DNA of 56,814 bases from Caballeronia megalochromosomata (GCA_001580565.1 LRBF01000051.1:1-56814), one strand, 5' to 3'; shown: positions 1-9,204, counted from the stretch's first letter. Notes: a model not told the origin generated them from the sequence alone. Translations and numbers: made by a program.

Positions 1-519
1 AAGAAACAGCTTGTTCCATCCAAAGTGCTTCATGCCGGCCGCGGCACAGGCGATTGGCTGGATGGCCCGGCAATAGAGAGTGCCCTCACAAGCAGAATAG
101 GACTTGGATCGCGCACGGTCTGACACATCGCGCCGCATGACAAACGGGTTCAGCAAATATAGCTCCGGCCCGCTTCGCGGCCGACCGGTCAATCGGGTCT
201 GCGTGTGCTTCTTTTCCGACGGTTTCCCTCGCATACTCCACGGCAGCGCGTAGCGCTGTGCCGGAACTCTTTCGCGCTGAACCAGCGCCTTTGGGGTACT
301 AGCTTGTCAGACCGTGCGCGATCCAATCCCGGTTCTGCTTGTGTGGGCACTCGCTACAGCCGGGCCATTAGGTCAATCGCCTGTGCCGCGGCCGGTGTGA
401 GGCACTTTGGATGGAAAAGCTGCTTTCTTTGCCTACTTTCTTTGCAGCAGCAAAGAAAGTAGGTGCCGCCCCGCACAGGGGCAACGCTAATAGACCACCG
501 CGAAATCGGGATCCAGCGA
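1..519. repeat. Long inverted-repeat element, copy 1 (left end cut by window edge)
   Basis: This is one of three copies of a ~600-bp non-coding element; the others are at 33649-34249 and 56052-56661. Two ~245-bp arms are imperfect inverted copies of each other around a ~120-bp spacer. Only part of the left arm is present here. The right end carries a perfect 14-bp stem hairpin, CCTACTTTCTTTGC / AGCA loop, at 432-463, and ends in the GGGATCCAGCGA terminus. The spacer (about 156-272) is in the opposite orientation to that in the other copies, although the right terminus is of the same type. The element ends 13 bp from the hpnB stop codon. The ORFs that cross it are judged spurious. Function is unknown. 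Confidence 0.9.
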
Positions 520-531
520 CCAAAACCCCGC

Positions 532-1734
532 CTAAGACCCCTCCTGCGTCGGCGCCTGCACCCGCGCCTTCCACTGCCCGCCTTTCCCGCTCCAATACCG
601 CACCGCCGAGCCAATCGTCGCGCTCACATAAAACAACGCAACGAGCGGCAAAACCGGCGCCCACAAAAGCGACCTACGATAGTGGCGCAACATCGGACCA
701 TAAGCGATGCACATGAACGCCCACGCCGCGCATGCGGGCCACGCCCTCGCGCCGTACGTCAGCGCGAGCACCGGCGGCGCGAGATAGATCACCGCCATCC
801 CGAGCACGGTGCCGGCAAGAAGCAGCGGCGAATAGCGCAACTGCGTGAAGGCCGTCCGGGCGATCATGTTCCAGATATCGCGCCAGCTATCGTAAGGACG
901 CAGCGATTCGCTGCGCTCGGCGAGATCGAGGCGGATCGGACGCGCGTCGTTGCGCCCCGCGCGATGCTTGATGCGCGCGGCGAGACTGCAATCGTCGATC
1001 AGTTCCTGACGGATCGATTCGATCCCACCCGCCTCCACGAGCGCCGAGCGGCGCACGAGCATGCAGCCGCCCGCCGCGCCCGCCGTCGGCCTCTTCACGT
1101 CGTTGACCCATGCGAACGGATAGAGCTTTGCGAAGAAAAACACGAACGCCGGAATCAGCGCCTTTTCCCAGAGCGAATCGCAACGCAGACGCACCATGAG
1201 CGAGACCAGATCGCGGTCTTCGAGAATCGTGCGCGCGACGAGCTGGGCCGCGGCATCGGCCGGATGGTGGATGTCCGCGTCGGTCAGCAACAGGAATTCG
1301 GCGGGCAGGCCGAGCGAATCGATCGCGCCGATGCCCTGCGACTGCGCCCACACCTTGCCGGACCAGCCCGGCGGCAGCGGCTGCGCGGTCAGCACGGTCA
1401 GACGGTCTTCGAGCCCGAGATCGCGGGCGGCGGCGAGCGCGACGCCGGCGGTGCCGTCGGTGCTGTGGTCATCGACGACGATCACATGGAACGCGCCCGC
1501 GTAGTCCTGCTTCAGGAGCGAGCCGACCGCGCGCCCGATGACGTCGGCCTCGTTGCGCGCCGGCACGACGGCCACGAGCGCGGGCCACGCGCCGCGCCGC
1601 GCGATCTCCGCGTTGCCGACTGCATGGACCGTCGTTTCGGACAGCGCCGGCGCGGGTTGCGCGCGCCAGAAGCCGCCGCGGGCAAATAGCAGCACGATCC
1701 AGATCAAAAATGACAGCCAGGCGATCAGTAGCAT
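532..1734 (-). CDS. hpnB: Hopanoid-associated family 2 glycosyltransferase HpnB
   Basis: This 400-residue protein has an N-terminal membrane helix (about 1-20) and a GT-A family 2 domain with VVDDHSTDGT (86-95) and a TDAD metal-binding motif (151-154). A QELIDDCSLA acceptor-site motif follows, then three hydrophobic C-terminal segments (about 300-395). This layout is that of HpnB, which occurs in hopanoid loci and is thought to add or modify a sugar on the bacteriohopane side chain at the inner membrane. The start is ATG, with no long in-frame extension. It is divergent from ispH-hpnH across a 433-bp gap, which supports a hopanoid role. The assignment rests on motifs and context; the exact reaction is not established by sequence. 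Confidence 0.85.
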   Translation of the reverse strand: MLLIAWLSFLIWIVLLFARGGFWRAQPAPALSETTVHAVGNAEIARRGAWPALVAVVPARNEADVIGRAVGSLLKQDYAGAFHVIVVDDHSTDGTAGVALAAARDLGLEDRLTVLTAQPLPPGWSGKVWAQSQGIGAIDSLGLPAEFLLLTDADIHHPADAAAQLVARTILEDRDLVSLMVRLRCDSLWEKALIPAFVFFFAKLYPFAWVNDVKRPTAGAAGGCMLVRRSALVEAGGIESIRQELIDDCSLAARIKHRAGRNDARPIRLDLAERSESLRPYDSWRDIWNMIARTAFTQLRYSPLLLAGTVLGMAVIYLAPPVLALTYGARAWPACAAWAFMCIAYGPMLRHYRRSLLWAPVLPLVALFYVSATIGSAVRYWSGKGGQWKARVQAPTQEGS

Positions 1735-2167
1735 GAAAAATAACGATTAGCTTGGAAACAGTGGCGCAGCCGGATGGCGGTCGACGGGCGTTGCGCGAAA
1801 AATACACCCGTGAAACGGCGCCCGAAGCACGGCCGGAGGACCGCCCGGCAAGCCGGAACGGCGCAAGTCGCGCCGCCATGCGGCCCGAAGCGTCCGACAG
1901 TTTACTGGGTTCTGAAAATTGCCGTATTTGCGCACGCCGCGCCGCCCCGCGCGGTGAAGCGGGCATTGAGCACCCAAAAAGGGAACGCGTTAGAATACGC
2001 GGTCAACTTCGGCGCGCAGACCGAATCCACCGTGTCTTTTTTTCCGGTCTGCTCTTCCCGGCACTTCTCCGGACGTTTCCGAGGCGTCGTGAAGGCCGAA
2101 ACAACGGAAAGCGCGAGCTTCGCGCCGGCTAACCCCGAAACCCGCGTCAGTCGGAGTTCGTTCGAAT
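1735..2167. other. Divergent intergenic region hpnB / ispH
   Basis: This 433-bp region lies between two outward-facing genes and holds no convincing gene. Long antisense ORFs cross it but lack recognisable domains. It should carry the promoters of both hpnB and ispH-hpnH. Confidence 0.6.
1966..1996 (+). promoter_or_regulatory. Candidate sigma-70 promoter for ispH-hpnH
   Basis: TTGAGC (1966-1971) and TAGAAT (1991-1996) lie 19 bp apart, one to two bases longer than ideal. They would leave a ~165-nt leader before ispH. It is the best -10-like hexamer in the gap, but the -35 match is only moderate. Confidence 0.35.
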
Positions 2168-3130
2168 ATGCGTATCATCCTTGCTCAACCCCGCGGCTTT
2201 TGTGCGGGTGTGGTCCGTGCGATCGAAATCGTCGATCGGGCCCTCGAACGGCATGGCGCACCCGTCTATGTGCGTCACGAGATCGTTCATAACCGTCATG
2301 TCGTCGACAACCTGCGCAGCAAGGGTGCGCGTTTCGTCGAAGAACTGGATGAAGTGCCGCACGGCGCGGTCGCGATCTTCAGCGCGCACGGCGTCGCGCA
2401 GAGCGTCGAGAAGGATGCCCAGACGCGCGGGCTCGATGTGCTGGACGCAACCTGCCCGCTCGTCACGAAAGTGCATGTGCAAGGCCGTCAGTACGTATCG
2501 CAGGGACGCACGCTGATCCTGATCGGTCACGCGGGCCACCCGGAAGTCGAAGGCACGATCGGGCAGATTCCGGGCGTGGTCGTGCTGGTGCAAAGCGAAG
2601 CCGAAGTGCAGAAGATGACACTCGCGCCCGACACGCCCGTCGCCTACGTCACGCAGACCACGCTTTCGGTCGATGACACACGCGGCATCATCGACGCGTT
2701 GCAGCGCCGCTTCACGGATATCGTCGGCCCGGACACGCGCGACATCTGCTACGCGACGCAAAACCGCCAGGCGGCCGTGCGCGAGTTGTCGAGCCAGGTG
2801 GATGTGCTGCTCGTGGTCGGCGCGACCAATAGTTCCAATTCGAACCGCCTGCGGGAAATCGGCGCCGAGACCGGCGTTCCGAGCTACCTCGTTGCGGACG
2901 GTTCGGAGATCAGGCCGGAGTGGTTTGCGAATGTGCAGACGGTCGGCATCACGGCGGGCGCCTCGGCACCCGAGGAAATGGTCAAACATGTGATCGATGC
3001 CCTGCGCGCGTTCGGAACCGTCGAAGTCACGACGATGAACGGCCGCGAGGAAAAGGTCGAATTCAAACTCCCCGCGAAACTCACTCAGCCGGTCGCCGCC
3101 ATTGCGGCAACCGCGATTCGCGAAGAATAA
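2168..3130 (+). CDS. ispH: 4-hydroxy-3-methylbut-2-enyl diphosphate reductase IspH (LytB)
   Basis: IspH catalyses the last step of the MEP pathway, reducing HMBPP to IPP and DMAPP with a [4Fe-4S] cluster. The 320-residue protein has the normal family length. It has the three cluster cysteines in conserved settings: C12 (PRGFCAGV), C96 ([11 protein letters not shown]) and C194 ([10 protein letters not shown]). The conserved SNSNRL segment is also present. The ATG at 2168 gives the canonical [14 protein letters not shown] start. The stop is 13 nt before the hpnH start, so the isoprenoid supply gene is probably co-transcribed with a hopanoid gene. Many Burkholderiaceae carry two ispH copies. This would be the hopanoid-linked one, though that is an inference. 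Confidence 0.97.
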   Translation: MRIILAQPRGFCAGVVRAIEIVDRALERHGAPVYVRHEIVHNRHVVDNLRSKGARFVEELDEVPHGAVAIFSAHGVAQSVEKDAQTRGLDVLDATCPLVTKVHVQGRQYVSQGRTLILIGHAGHPEVEGTIGQIPGVVVLVQSEAEVQKMTLAPDTPVAYVTQTTLSVDDTRGIIDALQRRFTDIVGPDTRDICYATQNRQAAVRELSSQVDVLLVVGATNSSNSNRLREIGAETGVPSYLVADGSEIRPEWFANVQTVGITAGASAPEEMVKHVIDALRAFGTVEVTTMNGREEKVEFKLPAKLTQPVAAIAATAIREE

Positions 3131-3143
3131 GGAGAGGACGCAA

Positions 3144-4298
3144 TTGTCTATCCCGATGCTCCAGAAGGCCCGCGTAGGCGCCTACATATTCAAGCAGCAC
3201 CTGTCGGGCACCAAGCGTTATCCGCTCGCGCTGATGCTGGAACCGCTGTTTCGCTGCAATCTCGCCTGTAACGGCTGCGGCAAGATCGATTATCCGGATC
3301 CGATCCTGAACCAGCGCCTGTCGCTGGAAGAGTGTCTCGGCGCCGTCGACGAGTGCGGCGCGCCGGTCGTATCGATCGCGGGCGGCGAGCCCTTGCTGCA
3401 TAAGGAAATGCCGCAGATCGTGCGCGGCATCATGGCGCGCAAGAAGTTCGTGTATCTCTGCACGAACGCGCTCCTGATGGAAAAGAAAATGGACGACTAC
3501 GAGCCGAGCCCGTACTTCGTCTGGTCGGTGCACCTCGACGGCGACCGCGAGGCGCACGATCACTCGGTTTCGCAGGAAGGCGTCTACGACAAGGCCGTCG
3601 CGGCCATCAAGGAAGCGAAGCGCCGCGGTTTCCGCGTGAACATCAACTGCACGCTGTTCAACGACGCTCAACCCGAACGCGTGGCGAAGTTCTTCGACAC
3701 GGTCGGCGAGATCGGTGTCGATGGCATCACGGTTTCGCCGGGTTATGCCTATGAGCGCGCGCCGGACCAGCAGCACTTCCTGAATCGCGAGAAGACGAAG
3801 AACCTGTTCCGCGAGATTTTCAAGCGCGGCGACAATGGCAAGAAGTGGTCGTTCAGCCAGTCGAGCCTGTTCCTCGACTTCCTGGCGGGCAACCAGACGT
3901 ACCAGTGCACGCCGTGGGGCAACCCGGCGCGTACGGTGTTCGGCTGGCAAAAGCCCTGCTATCTCGTCGGCGAAGGTTATGTGAAGACCTTCAAGGAACT
4001 GATGGAAACCACCGACTGGGACAAGTACGGCACGGGCAAGTACGAAAAGTGCGCGGACTGCATGGTGCACTGCGGCTTCGAGGCGACCGCCGTGATGGAC
4101 ACGGTGGCGCATCCGCTGAAGGCCGCGAAGATCGCCCTTTCCGGCCCGCGCACGACGGGCGCATTCGCGAAGGATCTGCCTATCGACAAGCAGCGTCCGG
4201 CCGAGTACGTGTTCTCGAAGCACGTCGAGATCAAGCTGGAAGAGATCGGCCGCACGCAGAAGAACAAGGGCGCGAAAACGGCGGCGGCGGTGAACTGA
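3144..4298 (+). CDS. hpnH: Adenosyl-hopene transferase HpnH (radical SAM)
   Basis: HpnH joins the 5'-deoxyadenosyl group of SAM to diploptene to make adenosylhopane, the first step of C35 bacteriohopanepolyol synthesis. The 384-residue protein has the radical-SAM CxxxCxxC triad at C38, C42 and C45 (RCNLACNGC) and an AGGEP motif. A C-terminal cysteine cluster (CADCMVHCGFE) is typical of HpnH. I chose the TTG start at 3144 because GGAGAGG lies 6 nt upstream and the product then starts MSIPMLQKARVGAY, as in the family. An upstream in-frame ATG at 3102 lies inside ispH. HpnG acts on its product. Confidence 0.95.
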   Translation: MSIPMLQKARVGAYIFKQHLSGTKRYPLALMLEPLFRCNLACNGCGKIDYPDPILNQRLSLEECLGAVDECGAPVVSIAGGEPLLHKEMPQIVRGIMARKKFVYLCTNALLMEKKMDDYEPSPYFVWSVHLDGDREAHDHSVSQEGVYDKAVAAIKEAKRRGFRVNINCTLFNDAQPERVAKFFDTVGEIGVDGITVSPGYAYERAPDQQHFLNREKTKNLFREIFKRGDNGKKWSFSQSSLFLDFLAGNQTYQCTPWGNPARTVFGWQKPCYLVGEGYVKTFKELMETTDWDKYGTGKYEKCADCMVHCGFEATAVMDTVAHPLKAAKIALSGPRTTGAFAKDLPIDKQRPAEYVFSKHVEIKLEEIGRTQKNKGAKTAAAVN

Positions 4299-4327
4299 GT
4301 CGCGCGTTGGCGTCGTAGGAATGCGAA

Positions 4328-4358
4328 GGGCGGGTGACTTGGGTCATCCGCCCTTTTT
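4328..4358 (+). terminator. Rho-independent terminator after hpnH
   Basis: The arms GGGCGGGTGAC and GTCATCCGCCC pair over 11 bp with one G-T wobble and a 4-nt loop, and are followed by TTTTT at 4354-4358. It closes the ispH-hpnH unit. Confidence 0.88.
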
Positions 4359-4377
4359 GTTTGGGATGTTCGCTGCC

Positions 4378-4527
4378 TTAATCTTTGAGGGCCTCCCAAT
4401 CATCTACGCCGATGGGTTCCATCGGGTCGATGTAGAACAGCACACTCCCGCGCAACGCTTCGAGCGGCGAAAGGGTTTCATTGTCCGATGGTTGCAGATC
4501 AGATGTCGGCTTTTGATGATCTGTCAT
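4378..4527 (-). CDS. Small acidic hypothetical protein with antitoxin-like C-terminus
   Basis: This 49-residue ORF starts at ATG 4527 with GAGGA about 7 nt upstream. A longer frame to 4635 has no better start. The C-terminal pattern LRGSVLFYIDP...DDWEALKD resembles the tail of small type II antitoxins (AbrB/VapB or Phd type), in which a hydrophobic and acidic tail plugs the toxin. No DNA-binding domain and no toxin partner lie next to it, so it could be an orphan remnant or an unrelated small protein. The antitoxin likeness is my impression of the pattern, not a confirmed family match. Confidence 0.5.
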   Translation of the reverse strand: MTDHQKPTSDLQPSDNETLSPLEALRGSVLFYIDPMEPIGVDDWEALKD

Positions 4528-4633
4528 GTTGAAGTCCTCAGTGCAAAAGAGATATTGCTTTGAACACCTTTTGATTGGTGCGTTTCCGTAAGGCGCGACC
4601 AAAGTTGTCAAAGATTGCCAATTCCGCACGCAC

Positions 4634-4664
4634 AAAAAAACGCGACGGCTCTCACCGTCGCGTT
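4634..4664 (-). terminator. Rho-independent terminator after ybdD
   Basis: Read on the minus strand, AACGCGACGG and CCGTCGCGTT form a 10-bp stem with a 6-nt loop, followed by a run of seven T. It lies 27 bp past the ybdD stop and ends the cstA-ybdD transcript. Confidence 0.88.
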
Positions 4665-4690
4665 CTCCTCAACTGCCGCCAGGCATCAAC

Positions 4691-4885
4691 TCAGCAGCAC
4701 TTCCCCGCCCCCGACCCATACCGCGCTTCCTGCCGCTCGCGGAAAAACTCCGCATAACTCATGACCGGTTTGTCGGGATGCGTCGTCTGCATATGCGTGA
4801 CGTATGCATCGTAATCCGGCATGCCGACCATCAGACGCATCGTCTGGCCGAGATACCGTCCTGCCTGCCGAAGATCGCTGAACAT
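4691..4885 (-). CDS. YbdD/YjiX family protein
   Basis: This 64-residue protein has the YbdD/YjiX pattern: [23 protein letters not shown], then [22 protein letters not shown], ending in a double cysteine. Members of this family lie directly after cstA/btsT-type pyruvate transporter genes and are thought to assist the transporter. Here the gene follows cstA by 9 bp and is followed by a strong terminator, so the two form one unit. The biochemical role is not known from sequence. Confidence 0.9.
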   Translation of the reverse strand: MFSDLRQAGRYLGQTMRLMVGMPDYDAYVTHMQTTHPDKPVMSYAEFFRERQEARYGSGAGKCC

Positions 4886-4894
4886 CGTGCGCCC

Positions 4895-6979
4895 CTAGTG
4901 ACCCGAACGGACCGCCGCGCTCGCACCCGCGGGCATCGCCTCGAACGGCGTCTCGCGCACGGTCGGGTTTGCCTCGCGACGCGCGCGCAGCACCACCAGC
5001 ACACCATACACCGCGACACTCAAGACCACGAAGATGAATAACCCTGAAAGCGCCGCATCGACGTAATCGTTGAAGATGATGCGCTGCATCTCCGCGAGCG
5101 ACTTCGCCGGCGCCATCACCTTGCCCGCGTCATACGCGTCCTTCAGCTTGCCCGCGTGCGCGAGGAAACCGACCTTCGGATTCGCATCGAAAATTTTCTG
5201 CCAGCCGGCCGTCAAGGTGCAGATGAGCAGCCAGATCGTCGGCACCATCGTGACCCACGCATAGCGCTCGCGCTTCATCTTGAACAGCACGACGGTGCCG
5301 AGCATCAGCGCGATGCCCGCGAGCATCTGGTTCGAGATGCCGAAGAGCGGCCACAGCGTGTTGATGCCGCCGAACGGGTCGACCACGCCCTGATACAGGA
5401 AATAGCCCCACGCGGCGACGCACAGTCCCGTCGCGACGAGGTTGGCCGGCAGCGACTCCGTGCGACGCAGCGCCGGATGGAACGTGCCGAGCAAGTCCTG
5501 CAGCATGAAGCGGCCGGCGCGCGTGCCGGCATCGACGGCGGTCAGGATGAAGAGCGCCTCGAACAGAATGGCGAAGTGATACCAGAACGCCATCATCGCC
5601 GGGCCGCCAATCACCTGATGCAGGATGTGCGCCATGCCGACCGCGAGCGTCGGCGCGCCGCCGGCACGCGCGATGATGGTCGTTTCGCCGACCGCCTTCG
5701 CCGTCGACGTTAGCATGTCCGGCGTCAGCAGGAAGCCCCAGCTCGACACGGTCTGCGCGACCGCTTCGGGCGTCGAGCCGAGCAGCGCGGCGGGGCTGTT
5801 CATCGCGAAGTACACGCCCGGCTCGATCACGCAGGCGGCGACGAGCGCCATCATCGCGACGAACGATTCCATCAGCATCGCGCCATAGCCGATGAAGCGC
5901 ATGTTGACTTCGTTGTCGATCATCTTGGGCGTCGTGCCCGACGAGATCAGCGCGTGAAAGCCCGACACCGCGCCGCATGCGATCGTGATGAAGAGGAACG
6001 GGAACAGGTTGCCCGACCACACCGGCCCGCTGCCATCCACGAACTTCGTGAAGGCCGGCATCTTGAGCTCGGGCGCGACGATCAGAATGCCGATCGCGAG
6101 TCCGAGAATCGTGCCGATCTTGAGGAAAGTCGAAAGATAGTCGCGCGGCGCGAGCAGCAGCCACACCGGCAGCACCGAGGCGACGAAACCGTAGCCGATC
6201 AGGATCCACACGAGCTGCACGCCGGTGAAGGTGAAGTACGGCGCGAGCGTCGCCGATCCGGCCACTTGCCCACCGTACACGATCGCGAGCATCAGGCCGA
6301 TGAAGCCGATGATCGACACCTCGCCGATGCGCCCCGGACGGATGTAGCGTGTATAGATGCCCATGAAGAGCGCGATCGGGATGGTCGCCGCGACGGTGAA
6401 CGTACCCCACGGCGAATTCGTCAGCGCCTTCACGACGATCAGCGCGAGCACCGCGAGAATGATCACCATGATGAGGAACGTGCCGAAGAGCGCGATCACG
6501 CCGGGCACGGTGCCGAGCTCCATCTTGATGAGATCGCCGAGCGAGCGGCCGTCGCGGCGCGTCGAGATGAACAGCACGACGAAATCCTGCACCGCGCCCG
6601 CGAACACCACGCCGCCGAGAATCCACAGCATGCCGGGCGTATAGCCCATCTGCGCCGCCAGCACCGGGCCGACGAGCGGTCCCGCGCCCGCGATCGCCGC
6701 GAAGTGATGGCCGAAGAGCACGAACTTGTTGGTCGGCACGTAATCGAGGCCATCGTTATGACGCACGGCCGGCGTCATGCGCAGGCCGTCGAGCTGCAAG
6801 ACTTTTGCCGCGAGGAAGCGCGAGTAGAACCGGTAAGCGATGAGATACACGCAGACCGCCGCGATGACGATCCATAGTGCGCTGATGCGCTCGCCGTGCG
6901 CGAGTGCGATGGTGCCGAATGCGAACGCGCCCAAGAGCGCGAGCGCGATCCAGACCAGGAATCCGGAAGCCCGATTCAT
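4895..6979 (-). CDS. cstA: Carbon starvation protein CstA, probable pyruvate transporter
   Basis: This 694-residue inner-membrane protein has about 18 hydrophobic segments and matches CstA/BtsT over its whole length. Conserved blocks include NDGLDYVPTNKFVLFGHHFAAIAGAG (about 75-100), GPLVGPVLAAQMGYTPG and SGFHALISSGTTPKMI. CstA-type proteins take up pyruvate (and in some bacteria peptides) under carbon limitation. The start is secured by AAGGAG 6 nt before the ATG. ybdD lies downstream, and a divergent kinase/regulator pair lies upstream, the usual control arrangement for this transporter class. The substrate is inferred from the family. Confidence 0.95.
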   Translation of the reverse strand: MNRASGFLVWIALALLGAFAFGTIALAHGERISALWIVIAAVCVYLIAYRFYSRFLAAKVLQLDGLRMTPAVRHNDGLDYVPTNKFVLFGHHFAAIAGAGPLVGPVLAAQMGYTPGMLWILGGVVFAGAVQDFVVLFISTRRDGRSLGDLIKMELGTVPGVIALFGTFLIMVIILAVLALIVVKALTNSPWGTFTVAATIPIALFMGIYTRYIRPGRIGEVSIIGFIGLMLAIVYGGQVAGSATLAPYFTFTGVQLVWILIGYGFVASVLPVWLLLAPRDYLSTFLKIGTILGLAIGILIVAPELKMPAFTKFVDGSGPVWSGNLFPFLFITIACGAVSGFHALISSGTTPKMIDNEVNMRFIGYGAMLMESFVAMMALVAACVIEPGVYFAMNSPAALLGSTPEAVAQTVSSWGFLLTPDMLTSTAKAVGETTIIARAGGAPTLAVGMAHILHQVIGGPAMMAFWYHFAILFEALFILTAVDAGTRAGRFMLQDLLGTFHPALRRTESLPANLVATGLCVAAWGYFLYQGVVDPFGGINTLWPLFGISNQMLAGIALMLGTVVLFKMKRERYAWVTMVPTIWLLICTLTAGWQKIFDANPKVGFLAHAGKLKDAYDAGKVMAPAKSLAEMQRIIFNDYVDAALSGLFIFVVLSVAVYGVLVVLRARREANPTVRETPFEAMPAGASAAVRSGH

Positions 6980-7061
6980 GGCGTCTCCTTAGTTATTGAC
7001 CCGTCAGGTCGATGGATGCGCCGTGACAGCGCATTGGGCGGTAGTATTCGCTTTCGCCCGG

Positions 7062-7112
7062 GCGCTTACAAGCGCATAAATACGTACGCGCGCTACGTGG
7101 CTTCACGTAGCG
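7062..7112. promoter_or_regulatory. Two inverted repeats in the cstA / kinase divergent region
   Basis: GCGCTT-AC-AAGCGC (7062-7075) and CGCTACGTG-GCTT-CACGTAGCG (7091-7112) are both perfect. The second ends 10 bp before the kinase start. Either could be an operator for the neighbouring response regulator, controlling cstA and itself. The second could also form a leader hairpin. Confidence 0.5.
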
Positions 7113-7122
7113 GAAAACCCCA

Positions 7123-8550
7123 ATGAATCTCAAGGCCAAGATTTTCCTGTTGGCGATCGTGCCGTTCGCGCTGGCGATCGGCGCCATCACCTACGGTGTA
7201 CGCCAGCAGGCGCAATCGCTCGCGCAGGCACAGCACGACACCACGCAGGCCGCGTACATGTCGAGCAAGGAAATCGAGCTGCGGCACTACGTCGAGATCG
7301 CAAAGAGCGCGATCGCGCCATACTACGACGCACCCGCGAACGATCCGCGCAGCGACGACGAACGCCGCCGCCTCGCGCTCGACGCGCTTCAGCGGCTCGA
7401 CTTCGGGCAGGACGGCTACTTTTTCGTCTACACGATGCACGGCACGTCGCTCATGCATCCGCGTCAGCCGGATCTCGTCGGCCGCGATCTCTGGCTGATG
7501 CGCGACCCGAAGGGCGCGCTGACCATTCAGGAGCTCATCGAACAGGCATCGAAAGGAGGCGGCTACGTGCGCTACGTGTGGCGGCGGCCGTCCACCGGCC
7601 TGCTCGCGCCGAAGCTCGGCTACGTGGTGCCGCTCGAACGCTGGGGCTGGATGATGGGCACGGGCATCTATCTGGAGGATGTCGAAACGACGCTTGCGCG
7701 CATCGATTCGCAGGCAGCCGCGAACATCGATCACACGCTGATGTGGATCGGCGCGATCGCGCTCGCCGCGCTCGCGATCATCGCCGTGTGCGGCGCGGTG
7801 CTCAACATCAGCGAGCATCGCAGCGCCGATGCGAAGCTGAAACTGCTCGCGCGGCAAGTGGTGGACTCGCAGGAACAGGAACGCGCGCGGTTGTCGCGCG
7901 AGTTGCACGACGGCATCAGCCAGATGCTCGTCTCGGTGAAGCTGCTGCTCGAATCGGCGCTCGCGCGTTTCGAGCGTGGCGCGGCGCGCGAGCCGACCGC
8001 GGAGGCCGCGCTCGCGACGAGCCTCGGACGCCTCTCCGGCACGCTGCGCGAAGTGCGGCGCATTTCGCACGCCCTGCGTCCCGCGATGCTCGACGATCTC
8101 GGCCTCGCCGCCGCGCTGGAGCAACTCGCGCGCGAATTCGACGGGCAGGACGGCATCGAAGCGCGCTTCGAATCGATGGACCACGGCAAGCCTTGTGCGA
8201 CGCAGCGCGCGACCTTGCCCGATCCCGTCAACACCGTGCTTTTTCGCATCGCGCAGGAGGCGCTGACCAATATCGCGCGGCACGCGCATGCGTCGCGCGC
8301 GGCGCTCACGCTCGATATCGACACGCACGCCGTCACGCTCGACATCACCGACAATGGCCGCGGCTTCGACGCGCACAACGCGTTCTCCGATCCGGCGAGC
8401 GGCGTCGGCCTGCGCAACATGCGCGAGCGGCTCGACACGCTTGGCGGCACACTGACGGTCAGCTCGCAGCTCGGCCGCACGTCGATCGCGGCGCGCGTGC
8501 CGCTGCCGCTCGCCGCACCGAATTTTCAAGGACATACCGATGAGCGCTGA
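7123..8550 (+). CDS. Cache-domain sensor histidine kinase (NarX/HisKA_3 type)
   Basis: This 475-residue kinase has an N-terminal membrane helix and a periplasmic single Cache domain (about 35-200; GYVVPLERWGWMMGTGIY is typical). A second helix follows (about 205-228), then a HisKA_3 domain with the phosphorylated histidine at H262 (SRELHDGISQ), and a HATPase domain with DNGRGFD and GVGLRNMRERL. It overlaps the response regulator gene by 11 nt, so the two are translationally coupled. Facing cstA, it probably senses pyruvate or a related carboxylate and drives transporter expression. The ligand is inferred from context and from Cache domains known to bind small acids. Confidence 0.92.
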   Translation: MNLKAKIFLLAIVPFALAIGAITYGVRQQAQSLAQAQHDTTQAAYMSSKEIELRHYVEIAKSAIAPYYDAPANDPRSDDERRRLALDALQRLDFGQDGYFFVYTMHGTSLMHPRQPDLVGRDLWLMRDPKGALTIQELIEQASKGGGYVRYVWRRPSTGLLAPKLGYVVPLERWGWMMGTGIYLEDVETTLARIDSQAAANIDHTLMWIGAIALAALAIIAVCGAVLNISEHRSADAKLKLLARQVVDSQEQERARLSRELHDGISQMLVSVKLLLESALARFERGAAREPTAEAALATSLGRLSGTLREVRRISHALRPAMLDDLGLAAALEQLAREFDGQDGIEARFESMDHGKPCATQRATLPDPVNTVLFRIAQEALTNIARHAHASRAALTLDIDTHAVTLDITDNGRGFDAHNAFSDPASGVGLRNMRERLDTLGGTLTVSSQLGRTSIAARVPLPLAAPNFQGHTDER

Positions 8551-9178
8551 ACCCGCCCGCATCATTCTCGTGGACGATCACCCGCTCGTGCGCGACGGCT
8601 TGCGCGCGCGACTCGACTCCGTGCCGCGTCTTGCCGTGATCGGCGAAGCGGGCAACGCAAAGGAAGCGCTCGCGCTCGCCGCCGACGAATCGAACCCGCC
8701 CGATCTCGCGCTGATGGACGTCGGCATGGCCGGCATGAGCGGCATCGAGCTGGCAGCGCTTTTTCACGAGCGGCATCCGGGCATCCGCGTGCTGATGCTG
8801 TCGATGCACGACAACGTGGAGTACGTGAAACAGGCGGTGCGCGCGGGCGCGAGCGGCTACGTGCTGAAGGACTCGCCCGCCGCCGAGATCATTCAGGCGA
8901 TCGACGCCGTGCTCGCCGGCAAGACCTTCTTCAGCGCCGGGCTGGCGGTGCGCATGATCCAGGCACAGTCGATGCAGACACCGCTCGAACGCCTGACGCC
9001 GCGCGAGCTCGACATTCTCGATGCGCTGGCCGAGGGTTTATCGAGCAAGCAGATCGCGCAGCAGCATGGGTTGTCGGTGCGCACGGTGGAAACGCATCGG
9101 CTGAATTTGAAGCGCAAACTGGATATAGACGGACAGGCCGAGCTGATCAAGTTCGCGGTGGAGCACCGTCGAACGTGA
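8540..9178 (+). CDS. NarL/FixJ-family response regulator
   Basis: This 212-residue protein has a receiver domain (acidic pair D12/D13, phospho-acceptor D60 in LMDVGMAG, and K in VLKDS) and a LuxR-type helix-turn-helix at the C-terminus (LTPRELDILDALAEGLSSKQIA). It is the partner of the kinase whose 3' end it overlaps by 11 nt. Its likely target is the divergent cstA-ybdD unit, possibly through the inverted repeats at 7062-7112. That link is inferred from gene order. Confidence 0.95.
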   Translation: MSAEPARIILVDDHPLVRDGLRARLDSVPRLAVIGEAGNAKEALALAADESNPPDLALMDVGMAGMSGIELAALFHERHPGIRVLMLSMHDNVEYVKQAVRAGASGYVLKDSPAAEIIQAIDAVLAGKTFFSAGLAVRMIQAQSMQTPLERLTPRELDILDALAEGLSSKQIAQQHGLSVRTVETHRLNLKRKLDIDGQAELIKFAVEHRRT

Positions 9179-9204
9179 CGCCCGGCCGCGCCGGAAGACG
9201 AAGC

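Noticed and set aside
354..716. Several small ORFs in element copies (also near 33608-34335 and 56235-56762)
   Set aside because: The same ORFs recur in each copy only because the DNA repeats. They change frame between copies and have no ribosome sites.
463..1689. 408-residue plus-strand ORF antisense to hpnB
   Set aside because: Arg/His-rich shadow frame of a GC-rich gene that begins in the repeat element. It has no domain, and hpnB on the other strand is well supported.
5954..6877. 307-residue plus-strand ORF inside cstA
   Set aside because: The composition (Glu, Arg, His, Asp) is typical of antisense frames. cstA has clear family motifs.
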